A stretch of 64,000 nt of DNA from Rhizophagus irregularis (Eukaryota; Glomeromycota; Glomeromycetes; Glomerales; Glomeraceae). Numbering within the stretch: position 1 is the stretch's first letter; each line of letters starts with the position of its first letter. Position numbers and translations under genes: made by a program. Below are positions 11,058-23,660 of the stretch, piece after piece. The stretch spans positions 806,001-870,000 of the forward strand of contig NC_089437.1 in NCBI RefSeq assembly GCF_026210795.1. Reading direction: 5' to 3'. A model generated the notes under the pieces. The model did no database searches. It was not told the DNA's origin and saw only the letters and a program-made list of their open reading frames with translations.

Positions 11058-11762
11058 AATTTATATATTTATCTGTATTGATTAAATTAAAGTAAAATTT
11101 TATACTTTTTCTTAAATATTATCTGTATGTTAATATATTGTTTTTGATACTGTATAATAAAATTCATTTATTTAACAAGGCTTACTTTTGAAGCTAAAAA
11201 CTTGAAAAATATATTTTTCTTATTTTTTTTAAAATATATATATATATATACACTTATCTTTTGCTTTACAATATCCGTCATAACTATTACTGAATGATCG
11301 TATCCTCAACTGTAATAATTTTTTTTCTTCGACTTTGATGTTATAGTACAAAGTGTGATAATTCATGAACTTCTAGGAGCGAAATAAATTTTGCTTTCTT
11401 CTAAAAGTAATATAAATTTATGTAGATTTCTTGAAAGTGAGGGGGAGGGATATTTTTATTAAACAAACTAAATTAATAAAACTTTGGAAATTTTGAAAAA
11501 ATTCGGGAATTTTCACAAAAATTCTGACCCCATGATTTATAGTGTGTATTTAATGTTTATCAAAATTTTAGATTTTTTTTTAAAAATAGAGGGAAGTGGG
11601 TTCGTTAAACAAACAATCATGTTGGAAAGACAAAATATTTAAAATGGTAAAGTTGCACGAAATTTGGGTAAACTGATCGACATCAAACATTTAATGGTTT
11701 ATTTTAAAAAAATTTTTTTTTTACTCTCTTATTCTTTTCACATTGCAAATTTTACGAAAAAT
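11058..11762. other. Intergenic spacer between BTB genes
   Basis: AT-rich spacer with a short (TA)n microsatellite near 11231-11251. The start of the next gene is set at 11763: an open frame extends 33 codons upstream, but only the MSKQFF start is conserved among the paralogues. Confidence 0.6.
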
Positions 11763-13291
11763 ATGTCCAAGCAATTTTTTCCAAATTTAAGTCAAAACTA
11801 CATTGAGATTTTGGAAGATGATGAATATTATGATGTTACTATTGAGGTCGGTGAAGATCCAAATGTAAAAATATTTCGTGCACATATGATTGTCCTGTGT
11901 TACCGTTCTCCATTTTTACGACGAACTTTGGCTTCTAACAAAAAGAATGATAATGGTATCTTGGCGCACATAAAGTTATCAAATATTTCACCAGAAATCT
12001 TTCAAATTATTTTAAAGTTAGTTATATTACTAATTCTTATTTAGTATTTTAAACGTTTTATATTTATCATAATTTTTTATTATTTAGATACATTTATGGT
12101 GGTATCATTTCATTAAATGAACAAGAACCTTCAGAGACCTTGAAAGTTTTGGTCGCTGCTGATCAACTATTACTTCAAGAACTAATTGATTACTTGCAAA
12201 CATATTTAATTGAAAATAAATCTGAGTGGATGGAACAATATTTTGAATTAATTTATCAAGCAGGTTTTCAATCTAATTCTTTATTAGCACTTCAACAATA
12301 CTGTACAAATTTTATGGCCAAATTTCCTGAAAAAATATTTAAATCACTTGATTTTACCTCAATTTCTGAAAAATCATTGGTTTCGCTTATTAAAAGAGAT
12401 GATTTACAAATGAAAGAAATTGAAATTTGGGAACAAGTATTAAAATGGGGTCTTGAAAAAAATCCTACACTTCTTCCGGATCCTATGACCTGGTCAGATG
12501 ATGATTTCAAAACGATAGAAAATACTTTACAACATTGTCTACCTTTAATTAGATTTTTTAGTTTATCTCCTGAAGATTTCTTTCAAAAAGTTCGACCTTA
12601 TAAAAAACTTTTAAAGCATCAACTTTATGAGGAATTATTAGAATCTTACTTTAATTTTAATAACAAACCAAATGATAATATTTTACTTCCTCGATCTAGA
12701 AATATTGATGGAGTCATTGATTCGAAAATTATTAATTTAAATATTGCTTCTTTAATTTCAAGATGGATTGATAAAATTGATATTAAAAGCAAATATGCTT
12801 ATACAAGAGAATTATATTTACCATATGAATTCAAATTACTCTTAAGGGGAAGCAGAGATGGATTTACTCCTAAAAAATTTCATGAATTATGTGATGATAA
12901 ACTTTGTACTGTTACATTTATTAAAGTGAAAGAAACAAAAGAAATTATTGGAGGATATAATCCTTCAGTATGGAAGTCGCATAATAATGGTGAATGTTGG
13001 AAAACAAAAGATAGTTTTATATTTTCTTTTAAAAATAAGAATAATTTTCAAGATCCAATTTTAAGTCATGTAATAAATACGAACTATGCATTATATTATA
13101 ATAATAATTTTGGACCCTCATTTGGTAGAGATGATTTTGACATATTAGTAAATGAGGGTAATGATGATTCAAACGAATATGATTACTGTCAGTGTAAACA
13201 AAATGATTATGAAAAAAAGATAAGAGATACAGAAGACTTGTTTTCAATAGATGATTATGAAGTATTTCAAATTATAAAGAAAGATGATTAA
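11763..13291 (+). CDS. BTB-BACK-TLDc domain protein 2
   Basis: Two exons, 11763-12016 and 12088-13291 (donor GTTAGT, acceptor TATTTAG), giving 485 residues with the splice at the same codon position as in the other copies. BTB is at about 1-120, BACK at about 130-255 and TLDc at about 290-480 (LLLRGSRDGFTPKKFHELCD, EIIGGYNP). It ends in the family-typical DYEVFQIIKKDD. It is a close paralogue of the gene at 9525 and presumably arose by tandem duplication. The role is inferred as for that gene. Confidence 0.9.
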
Positions 13292-13904
13292 TACTCGAAT
13301 GATTTAATTTATTTGCTTATTTTATAATTTTAAATAAACTTTATCGTTTACTATTATTTTAGATAAATATATTTAAATTGAAAAAATAAATAAATGTAAC
13401 CATGAATTCACTAAATAAGAAGTATTTTATTACCAAAATCATATTACAAATAACTAACAATATTAAATAAAAATTAACAATATAATATAAATATTTAATA
13501 TTTTAACAATTTTTATTTTCAGATTATTATTTTTATTTAATATTCTTAAAGTTTGATAAATTGGAGAATCTAACGTACCCTGTAAAAAAATTTTATTGAA
13601 CAAAAAACACGGAATAAATTTTTTATAGTGTTGGATTTATATGGGTTGTTTATAAGATTGTGTAATTATGTTATTTAAAATCAAATACTTACTAATATTT
13701 TGAAATAATCATATAAATAAAAATCATGGCTTTTTACTTCGTAATAAACTATATTTGTTATTCAATTTATTAATTGTCATGCTTAGAGTTATGATATAAA
13801 ATTAGTAAATTAAAGTTTATCAGTATTCGGTTTACTTTTAAATTTTTTAGTTTTTTATGAAAGCAGATATTTAAAATGTTTATTATAGTTTTGATTAATT
13901 TCTT

Positions 13905-14192
13905 TTTATTTGAAATACTTCATAATTTTCATAAGAACTTATCATTTGCATCTCATCTTTTTTTCATACTTTACATTGCTGTACCGACAATAATTATTTT
14001 ATCATAACACCAATCTTTTTCATATAGATACCAATGTACCATTACCAAATATAGTTCCGAATTTATTATCATAAAATAATGCATAATCCATATTATATTC
14101 ATGATAACAAAACAAAAGTCATCTATGATACTCACAGCAATACAATCTTTGAATAAGGTGATTGTATTCAGCTTTGAAAAATTATACCAATA
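13905..14192 (-). pseudogene. Antisense relic of a BTB-TLDc 3' end
   Basis: On the minus strand the sequence reads GYNFSKL, then YALFYDNKFGTIFGN, then a tail ending near the reverse of GAAGTATTTC. It matches the TLDc end of the neighbouring genes (GGYNPLKW, YALFYHNRFGPTFG, EVFQI). Frames are broken and stops intervene. It sits tail-to-tail with the gene ending at 13291, so at least one more copy once existed here in inverted orientation. Confidence 0.75.
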
Positions 14193-15157
14193 TTGATTGC
14201 AGATTGAAATATTTATTAGTTATTGAATTTTATTTCAAATTAATCAATGTTTTTTATTTTAATTTTTAATTAATAGAGTTTACAATTAAAAAAATAATGA
14301 TTATAAAGATTATAATGGGTAATTAAAAAATAATTACACACCAAAATAAAAGTTTGAAATTTCTGTTAATATTGTAATTTCAGGATAATGATAATTAGGA
14401 TAGTAAGGATTTTGTAACCAATCCAATTAAAGTAACGTTATAAATCTATATCTTATAATGATTTACATGATTACACGCTTAAAAGATGTTTGAATTGTCC
14501 TTAAGTATTCTCAAAATAATTATTTTCATGCTTCAATATTATCATTACTATGATGTGTGTGGTATTATTTTTCCAATTAAAAAAAAAATATTTATTATTA
14601 ATTCATTGACGAACATTTTGTCAAAATTTATTGAGATCTCATTTCATCTAGGAATTAAATTATAATTCATCATTCTAATTTTTGACATTTACAGGTATTT
14701 ACGTTAAAATATAACGATAATATTAATATTCTGAATTTAGACAATATGAAAGTTAAAATAAATACAGTATTAACAATTTTTATAATAATAACAAGTTACA
14801 AATAGTGGGTTAATTTCAAGGGAACGTACTTCACATCTGGGTCAACTTCGCTAAACTATTTTTATCCGAAAAAAGAGATTTATTCTTTATTACTAAGCGT
14901 GATATAATTTCTCATAAGTTATTGAAACTGATATACTAACCAGGGATAGAGATTAATCCAACCCTTGTCAACCATTGAATTCAAAGGTATAAATAAACGC
15001 ACACTATTACGCCATTTGTGGTATCAGATCTTTTTTTTAAAAAAAAATATTTTTTCTTTTTTACATTTGTATGTCAAATACAAAATGAAGATCAACAGAT
15101 CAACAAATTATTAAAACGGAAATACGGAAATAGTATTTACTAATTTTTATAGAAAAA
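14193..15157. other. Intergenic, no gene supported
   Basis: AT-rich DNA between the antisense relic and the BTB pseudogene. I see no coding frame or structured element that I can support. Confidence 0.5.
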
Positions 15158-15350
15158 ATGGTTAAACAATTTTTTCCAAATTTAAGTCAAAATTATATTG
15201 AGATTTTGGATGATGAGTATTATGATATTACTATTGAAGTTGGTGAAGATCCAAACGTAAAAATATTTCGTGCACATATGATTATCTTATATTACCGTTC
15301 TTCAATTTTATATCTTCTAACAAGAAAAATGATAATGATGGTGCCTTGAC

Positions 15351-15760
15351 TAGGGATGGCAACGGTCACGGTTATTAACCGGTCATGACCGGTTATGACC
15401 GTGACCAATATCGGTCGGTCAAAGGCTTCTGACCGACCGTTTAACCGACCGGTTTAACTGACCGTTTGACCGACCGTTTAACCGACCGTTTAACCGATTA
15501 TTTAGCCAAATATATTCACTTAAATCTTTTTTTACGAACTTAATCAATAAAAAAAGTTAATTAACGTTTTTTTTTGATTAAATTATACTTTTTAACATTT
15601 TTTCTTCGTTAAAAAGAAAAAAGTGATCGGTTAAACGGTCGGTTAAACGGTCGGTTAAACGGTCAGCCAAAACGGTCAGCCAAAACGGTCAGTCGGTCAA
15701 AGGCCCTTAACCGGTTATGACCGACCGATAACCGACCGTGACCGACCGTTGCCATCTTTA
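15351..15760. mobile_element. 410-bp hAT-type foldback MITE
   Basis: Inserted in BTB exon 1 with an exact 8-bp target duplication, GCCTTGAC, at 15343-15350 and 15761-15768. The ends are TAGGGATGGCAACGG and, inverted, TAAAGATGGCAACGG. Both arms are long and GC-richer than the surroundings, built of tandem ACCGACCGTTTA units on the left and the complementary CGGTCGGTTAAA on the right, around an AT-rich centre. An 8-bp duplication and this kind of end are diagnostic of hAT elements. There is no coding capacity. Confidence 0.92.
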
Positions 15761-16520
15761 GCCTTGACTCATGTTAAATTGTCAAATATCTCACCAGAAA
15801 TCTTTCAAATTATTTTGAAGTAAGTTATATATCAATTTATATCAGTATCTTAAAATTTTTATTTATTAATAAATTTTATTTATAATTTAGATATATTTAT
15901 GGTGGTGTTATTTCATTAAATGATCAAGAACCTTCTGAAATTTTAAAAATTTTGGTTGCTGCTGATCAACTATTTCTTCAAGAATTAATTGATTATTTAC
16001 AAAAATACTTGATCGAAAATAAATCTGAGTGGATAAAAAAAAATTTGAATTTATTCATCGAACAAGTTTTCAATTTAACTCTTTATTAGAACTTCAACAA
16101 TATTGTACAAATTTTATGGGTAAATCACCAGAAAAAATTTTTGAATCACTTGATTTTACCTCTTCCTGAAAAATCTTTGGTTTCGCTCATCAATAAAGAT
16201 GATTTAGTTGAAATTTGGGAACATGTATTAAAATGGGGTCTTCAAAAGAATCCTACAATTCATCCGGATCCTACAACATGGTCAGTCAATGATTTCAAAA
16301 TGATAGAAAATACTCTGCAATATTGTCTACCTTTAATTAGGTTTTTCAGTTTATCTTCTGATGAATTTATACAAAAAGTTCATCCTTATAAAAAACTTTT
16401 AAAACATTAACCATATGAAGAATTGTTGAATTCATACTTAAATTCCTAATAGTGAACCAAATGATAATATTTTACTTCCAAGATATAGAAATATTGATGG
16501 AATCATTGATTCGAAAATTG

Positions 16521-17387
16521 TATTACGCGAATTTTTGCGCATGTGATTTCCGATATTATATGGTGATCCGATGAAATTCGGTACATTTGTGTACATGTCG
16601 ATTTCCGGTGTTATGAGACGATTTACGCCGATATATGATTTGTGTATATCGGTTAACTATATTAAAGATATTGATTTTGTTTGATAGATTTACTTATATA
16701 TCATTTTTATAGTTATTTTATTTTATTTAGATAATTTATTTATATTATTTATTTTCTTTATTTGTATTGTTTATATATAAGATTTTATTAGAAGTTATTG
16801 TAGGGAAATTAGCTCAATAGTAATTAACCGTCTAAAATTATCATTTGTACTTTATTAAAAATGGCTTATAATCGTATTGTAATTGTATTGATATATTACG
16901 AAATCAATAACCCATCAATAGACATTTATAGATTAGATTTTGCCTTGATGACAGGAAAAAGAGATGACGGTTAGATAAAATAAGATATAAATACACCTTC
17001 CGCCAACTCTTTGATAGAGTAGTTACCATATAGCTATTTTTCTGTAGTTATTTTGTCGTTAAATATCTTTAAGATATATTTCCTATCCCTTTCTGTCACT
17101 TTTTATCACTTTGTTGTAAAGATCCGAATTTACACCTGTTTAATAAAATCGTTATATTTGGTCAATATTACACGTTGTTTCTAACAGTCATATAACAGTT
17201 GTTGTTATAACCATTGCGTATTTTCATTTATCGTATTTATAGTGTTTACCTTGACGATTCTTAACGAACAATACCGGAAGTACCTTGGATAGGTAGTATT
17301 GAGTAAGAATTTTGTTGGTATTCGTGTAGTTATACGATATAAGTCATCCGCCATTCGTCCCTTAATTACCGTCATTATTCGGTAACA
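16521..17387 (+). repeat. 5' LTR
   Basis: 867 bp, aligned without gaps to the 3' LTR at an offset of 7,140. Only four differences were found, all transitions (near 16522, 16569, 16703 and 16925). A TATA-like GATATAAATA lies near 16985 and an AATAAA near 17141, plausible for the U3/R boundaries. Confidence 0.95.
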
Positions 17388-17389
17388 AT

Positions 17390-17405
17390 TGGTGCCTTCT
17401 GCCAG
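17390..17405 (+). other. Primer-binding site
   Basis: TGGTGCCTTCTGCCAG begins two bases after the 5' LTR. A TGG start pairs with the CCA end of a tRNA primer. The primer tRNA species was not determined. Confidence 0.65.
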
Positions 17406-17476
17406 AAACTAACAAAAATCGACCGTGTGATTACCCCTGAATTGAGTTGACAACAAAGGATAATCTTTCCTATTGT

Positions 17477-19111
17477 ATGAACAATAGAAATCTCCTGAAA
17501 CGCCACGATCAGTTACACCGGATATACCCTAATATTCCCCTATTTGAATTAGCAGACGATTCTTGTTGTATTTGTCATCCCGTTCTCACAATACCAGACC
17601 GATATTTCCTACGATTTTGGAACTGGTATTCATTAGAGATTCCCACGTTATCTTATTCTGCAAAAACAGTCCAATATTTCTACGAATATAGCCAAGGAAC
17701 GGTATTAAGACAGCAATATCTTATACGAAAATTAATATCAAGTATTAGATATCAAAACGCCTCATTATCTTACGACCGTTTAGCCATCAAGATATATACT
17801 GCTCGTGAAAGGTTTCAGAACTTCAACCTTGACCCTTTTGTTTGTTATCAGCACGAAGACGAACCATTAGGATACGAGTTGTCTTTTATAACACCACCGA
17901 CCTCTCCGATATTACGATATCCCAGAAATTTTCTTTTTATTAACGAACCGTTATACCTAGAATACCTGTTTGACGATGAAAATATGTCGAATCTTCAGAA
18001 TAATCAAGGTCAAGGACAGCCTCCTAACCGATTCAACCAAGCTCCTCAAGTCAACCAAGCAGATATACAAGCCTTGACAGCAGCCGTACAGGCCTTGATA
18101 GGACAAATGTTAGCGCCTAATAATTTCGGAAACGCAATGAACACGTTAAACGCAACGGTAGCCGCGAATAATAATGCTTTACAAAACCGAAACCATAACG
18201 TTGCACAAGTACTGACGTTTAACGGAGGAAACCAAGATCCAATCACCTGGTTAAACGAGTTTAATGCAACTGCGACGGCTAATGGATGGAACGACGCACG
18301 AAAACTACAAGTTGTCCCCGCTTATTTAAAAGGACCAGCTGCCGTTTGGTATCAAGCAGCGGTATTGGCGCCTATTAACGCTTGGGCAGCAGCAGCCAAC
18401 GTTAACAACTTCGAACATGCCTTCCTTACTCGGTTCCGAACTGCGGCTATGGTAGAGATGTGGGCGACTGAGTTAGATCAGAGACAGCAACAACCGAATG
18501 AAAGCGTGGATGAGTATGCCTCGTCTATCCAGGAACTATATCAACGAGTTAACGATGCCGCCTTCGCCTACCCCGATAATTTACAAGCTCGGAAATTTGT
18601 TTCTGGATTGCAACCTGAGCTCTATATGGCGGTAAAGCCCTTTGGGGATCAAACGTTAGCGGATGCAATAGGAAGAGCCAAGGGCTGTGAACTCACCTTA
18701 CGATCAGGAAAAACTAAGTTATTGAACTATGCCGGTCAAACTACGTCTGAAATCACCGAACTCACTAAATTGGTCGCAGCTCTAACTGAGCAAATCACAG
18801 AAATCGGAAAGAAGGTTACAGGAAATCGACCGCCACCACGAAGTGATAGTAGAAATCCGAATGTTCCTTCGGGACCAAATCGAACGATTGTTTGTTATAC
18901 GTGTGGAGAAGCTGGGCATGTGAGTCGAAGGTGTCCGAATAACGCAATAAACACCAGCGTTACAAATCCAGTAATTGCACCTGTTGTAACAACTACACCA
19001 CCTACTTCAGCCACTAATGATACTCAGAGTTTAGTACAAGAATTACTGAAACAGTTGAATTCCACGAGTAATACGACCACCACTAATGGTCAACAATCGT
19101 CTTTAAACTAA
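17477..19111 (+). CDS. gag: Gag polyprotein of the Ty3/gypsy element
   Basis: Open frame of 544 residues from the first ATG. An N-terminal segment (about 1-150) is Tyr-, Phe- and Cys-rich and unfamiliar. A Gln/Asn-rich linker follows, then a retrotransposon gag capsid-like region (about 230-400; ITWLNEFNATA, GPAAVWYQ, VDEYASSIQELYQRV), then one CCHC zinc knuckle (CYTCGEAGHVSRRC, about 475-490). Gag forms the particle and binds RNA. It is uninterrupted, unlike pol, and ends directly after a TTTAAAC heptamer that looks like a -1 frameshift site. Confidence 0.88.
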   Translation: MNNRNLLKRHDQLHRIYPNIPLFELADDSCCICHPVLTIPDRYFLRFWNWYSLEIPTLSYSAKTVQYFYEYSQGTVLRQQYLIRKLISSIRYQNASLSYDRLAIKIYTARERFQNFNLDPFVCYQHEDEPLGYELSFITPPTSPILRYPRNFLFINEPLYLEYLFDDENMSNLQNNQGQGQPPNRFNQAPQVNQADIQALTAAVQALIGQMLAPNNFGNAMNTLNATVAANNNALQNRNHNVAQVLTFNGGNQDPITWLNEFNATATANGWNDARKLQVVPAYLKGPAAVWYQAAVLAPINAWAAAANVNNFEHAFLTRFRTAAMVEMWATELDQRQQQPNESVDEYASSIQELYQRVNDAAFAYPDNLQARKFVSGLQPELYMAVKPFGDQTLADAIGRAKGCELTLRSGKTKLLNYAGQTTSEITELTKLVAALTEQITEIGKKVTGNRPPPRSDSRNPNVPSGPNRTIVCYTCGEAGHVSRRCPNNAINTSVTNPVIAPVVTTTPPTSATNDTQSLVQELLKQLNSTSNTTTTNGQQSSLN

Positions 19112-22100
19112 GTGGTGCATCTGCGGGAGGTGTAGATGCGAAACCTGATAAATCCTCTATATCATTAAATACCTTATTCGAAGCTTATCCTGCCCAACGA
19201 AGGAGTCAAATGAGAAGAGCCGAACCATATTCTAGACCAGTCGTTTCGGAAGAAGAGGAATCGTCACAACCTCTTGATATTCCGACTGCTCCAATTGATA
19301 TACCAAAAACAGTTAAACCAATGATAGTTACCGAAATGGCGGAAACATCATCCAAAGCTATTGAACAAACTACCGTTAATATAGCCGCAAAGAAAAAGAA
19401 AGCTCCGGTAGTTAAGAAGAAAAAGAAGATGAATCTTCAGCCCTTGATATCACTACATGTACCACCTTATTCGATGGTAGACGACATCAAGAATCAACAA
19501 GCTCGTATCACATTCGGACAATTATTGGAAGTTGCGCCGAAGTGTCGTTCAAAACTGATACGAGGAATACGAAAACCCACGGTTCGAAAGATGAATCTCG
19601 GTGAACAGGAAACAGAAGATACGGCCACTGCATTGTATTGTGATGCAACGGTGAAAGGAACTGAGATCCCGTTGATTATCGATAGTGGTGCCGCCGGAAG
19701 TATTGTGTCATGTCAATTATTAAAAGACCTTAAGATCCCTATCGATAGGCCATCGACCACCATGATGATTAATGTGAATGGTGAACGAAAACGACCGTTA
19801 GGAGAAGTGTTGAATTTCCCCATCACCATTCAAGATATTACTGTTCCAATTAACGTAGTAGTAACTGAAGCCGAATCTTATGCTGCAATTGTTGGAAACG
19901 ATTGGTTAAGTAAAGTCAGGGCTAACATCAACTACGAATCGTCTACCATGAACCTCACTTGGAATAAGCGGACCATCGGAGTGCCAGTTGAATATCGGCT
20001 CATGCCTCAAGAGAAAAGGAAGCTACAAGGCCTTATTGATTCAAGCAGTCCACCGAAAGAAGACGATGATGGATCGGAAAAAGAAGATACCGACGAAGAG
20101 GAAACTGATGATGACTCCATTAAAGAAGAAGAGGAGGAGTTTGAAGACGATGAGCCTGAAGAACGAGTGTTCTTCACTATGCAGTTTGAAAAACCTAGAC
20201 GTCCGACGCGTATTCAGTATCGCAATAATAAAAAGAAAGCTGAAGTTCGGAAGCGAGATCCACTTCCGGAATCTTCAGTAATATTAGACTGCAAGTTTGC
20301 TAACGTTGTTATAGACGCCATATATCCATGTGAAGATTTTGTGTTAACCAACGAAGGGATTTACCTTGGTAAATGTTTCCATACGTGGGGACATCTTCAA
20401 CATTTGAATCAAAAGTTCAAGACGACGCCTCCTAAGAAAGCAACTTGGGTATATGATTGGAAAGGGCCAAAAGCTAAATGTTGGTGTCGAAATTCATTAT
20501 ACTCCCCGGAAGACGCCTGTTATTTCTGCCAAGATGATTTAATAACCTATCAATCAGTATGCCGACTCTCATCAACCATTCTAAAAGAATTGAGTAGAGG
20601 ACGATGTGATGATGGAGTTGTACCTTCCGAGGAACAATGAAAATTTGCATTAACCAATCAACTTTATAATCAGTTAGTCTTGGAGAAGGTTGCCGCTGAA
20701 AATGACCGACAGTTATGCTATCACTGTGGACAGAAGACGCATTTGGAGTATGAGCGATTATCCAAGGAAGTCGAATATTATCATGTAGAAGTAGGATCCG
20801 GAATTGAGACTACCCCTACTACCATTAAGATGAAAGTCGGAACTCTTCCTACTGATTTAGAATTACCATTACTTCGATTTCTTGTTCAACGTCGTGGTAA
20901 TTTTGCATGGAGTTCTTCTGAGTTAGGTCGAACTAATTTAATCTGACACTCCATCGATACCGGTAACAATAAGGCAGTACGAAAACATTGGTATCGCACG
21001 TCCAAAAATGAGCGGAATTTCATTGAGGAAGAAATTCAACGTATGTTACAAGAGGGACTAATTGAAAGATCAACAGGTCTATGGGCCGCTCCGGTAGTCC
21101 TAGTTCGGAAGAAAAACGGAAAGCTGCGTTTTTGTGTTGATTACCGAGAATTGAATAACGTTACGATAAAAGATGCCTATCCTCTTCCCAGGATAGATGA
21201 CATGCTCGACTCATTTGGAAAAGCTCAATGTTTTACATTCCTGAATTTAGCCAGTGGATATTGGCAAGTAGAGATGAACCCCGCAGATAGACCCAAAACT
21301 GCTTTTATTACTCAATTCGGCACTTACCAGTTCAAAGTAATGCCGTTCGGCTTATGTAACGCTCCGGCCACATTTCAGCGTCTGATGGATGAAGTCTTAC
21401 GAGGTTACCTTTGGAAATTTGTAATGGTATATTTAGACAATGTTATCATCTATTCGGATACCTTTGAACAACACCTGGAACATCTTCGAGTTATTTTTGA
21501 TCGATTGGAAGATGCTGGCTTAAAGTTAAATCCCGATAAATGCTCGTTTGTAAAAGAAGAGCTGGAGTTCTTGGGACATATCGTTAGCAACAAAGGGATA
21601 AGGACCGACCCTGCTAAGATACAGAAAGTAAAAGATTTTCCAGTACCGTTGAATGTCACCCAATTACGAGGTTTTCTTGGGCTTGCTTCTTATTATCGAC
21701 GATTTGTGCCTGGATTTTCTCGTATTGCAACACCCTTAAATAAGCTATTGAAGAAAGGAGTTGCATATAGTTGGGGTGAAGAACAGCAAGTTGCGTTTGA
21801 ACAGTTGAAACAGACCTTGATCGCCTTACCTATCCTCATCTTTCCTGATTTTGAAAAACAGTTCGTATTATTAACGGATGCTTCGACCTTTGGGTTGGGC
21901 GCGATATTATCTCAATTGGATGAAGATGGGAATGATCGTGTAATTGCGTACGCTAGTCGTACATGTAATAAGGCAGAGAGTAATTATTCGGCAACTGAAT
22001 TGGAATGTCTTGCCGTAATATGGGCAGTAAAACATTTCCACGCGTATATCTATGGGCAACGATTCAAATTGGTCACTGACCATGCAGCGTTATGTCATTT

Positions 22101-23610
22101 ATTTAATACGGCTACCCCTATCGGAAGATTGGCCCGTTGGGTCATGAAGCTCCAAATGTATGATTTTGAAACTACACATCGCTCCAGAAGGAAGCACCTC
22201 AACGTTGATAGCCTATCTAGGATAAGAATCTAGATATATACCTAAATCATCTTTTTACCATTCTCCATTATTACCGACGCCGATTTTTGGATTATTTTTT
22301 TGATTTCAACCCAACCTATGGATTTCACCACATATTTTAACATTTTACGCTATTTGGAAACCTTAGAATTGCCTGATAATATTGATGCTGACCAACGCCA
22401 TGCTTTTAAACGAAAGGCCCATTATTATGTTTCGATAGATGGCCTATTGTATAAAAAGAATAAGGAAAGCCCTACTCGACCTTTACGTGTATTAAAGAAA
22501 AGTGAACTGGCCACTGTGTTATATAATTTTCACGAAGATCCACTTGCAGGACATTTTGGGTTTTCCGAAACCTATCGTGCTATTAGTTTACGATATTTTT
22601 GGCCACAGATGGGAAACGATATTAGAAGTTATGTCCAATCGTGTGATATATGTCAACGACGAAAAAGACCATTAAGAAATGAGCCTCTTCACCCTATAAA
22701 GATCGGACAACCCTTCGACCGTGTTGGGATGGATATTGTTGGCCCGTTACCTATTACCACTCGTGGAAATAAGTATATTGTTGTATTAACCGAATACTTA
22801 ACGAAGTGGCCCGAAGCTCGAGCATTACCAGATGCCAAGGCCGCGTCTGTTGTTTCTTTCTTTTATGAGGACGTTATTTGTAGACATGGATGTCCGAAAG
22901 TTCTTTTGACTGACCAAGGGACACATTTCGTAAACGAACTTTTAGATTCGTTATGTACTCGACTAGGTGTTAAACATCACTTATCAACCGCATATCGACC
23001 ACAAACTAACGGGTTGACCGAACGATTCAATCGAACATTATGTGAGACTTTAGCAAAATATTCTATGGAGGATCAATCGAATTGGGACCTATATTTGCCT
23101 TCTGCGTTGTTTGCATATAGAACCATCCGACAACAAACCACCCGATTTGAACCCTTCTACCTTACTTACGGAAGGGAAGCAACTTTGCCGATTGAATTGA
23201 AATTGCCTAGTGATCCTACTGTTATCAGATCAGATGTTCAACAAGACCAACAAGTTGAAGATTTTCAGGAACAGTTTTACCAAAGGATTCGGATGTTGAT
23301 AGGACCCTTAGAGGACAATCGTCAGTAAGCTAGAAGTAATGTGCATACTAGTCAAGAGAAACAAAAGCAACGATATGATGCTCAAATTCATCCTAAACAA
23401 TACGCTATTGGAGAACAAGTATTGTTGAAGAATTTCTGACCGAAGAAGCTGGATACGAAGTGGAATGGACCTTATTATGTGCATGATCGTCGTAACAATG
23501 GAAATTATCAATTACGAACAATCGATGGGAAAATTCGTAAAAAGTGGGTGCATGCCGACCAACTTCGTCCTTATATCAGTAGATCATTGGAGATGTCGGA
23601 TATCGGATAA
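19087..23610 (+). pseudogene. pol: Pol polyprotein, broken by in-frame stops
   Basis: The -1 frame relative to gag is open from 19087, overlapping the end of gag. Domains in order: retropepsin-like protease (DSGAAGS, about 19680), an acidic linker, a Cys-rich patch (CWCRNSLYSPEDACYFC, about 20480), reverse transcriptase (21040-21560), RNase H (to about 22225; LTDAS, TELECLA, VTDHA) and integrase (22530-23290; HFG, CDICQ, MDIVGP, TDQGTHF, LTERFN). The frame is kept from end to end, but stops occur at 20638, 20944, 22231, 22243, 23326 and near 23437. Reverse transcriptase motifs A and C read LNLASG and YLDN instead of the expected Asp residues. It is non-functional as it stands. Confidence 0.9.
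19102..19146 (+). promoter_or_regulatory. Putative -1 ribosomal frameshift signal between gag and pol
   Basis: The heptamer T TTA AAC (19102-19108) is in the right phase in gag and is followed at once by the gag TAA. After an 8-nt spacer, 19117-19124 can pair with 19132-19139 (8 bp, one G-U) around a 7-nt loop. Loop bases AGGT (19128-19131) can pair with ACCT (19143-19146), making a possible H-type pseudoknot. The pol frame is open exactly in the -1 phase. The geometry matches known -1 sites; function is inferred. Confidence 0.8.
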
Positions 23611-23648
23611 TATTCGATAGTGTTCTCGTTCGCGGGAGCTCACGTTTC

Positions 23649-23660
23649 AAGAGGGGATGA
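23649..23660 (+). other. Polypurine tract
   Basis: AAGAGGGGATGA abuts the 3' LTR, the usual place for the plus-strand priming tract. Confidence 0.8.

Noticed and set aside
11664-11762. N-terminal extension of BTB protein 2 from an upstream ATG
   Set aside because: The extra 33 residues are absent from all paralogues, which start at the conserved MSKQFF or MSNQFF.
16801-16835. tRNA-like sequence TTAGCTCAATAG inside the LTR
   Set aside because: Resembles a tRNA A box but there is no B box or cloverleaf; it is part of both LTRs.
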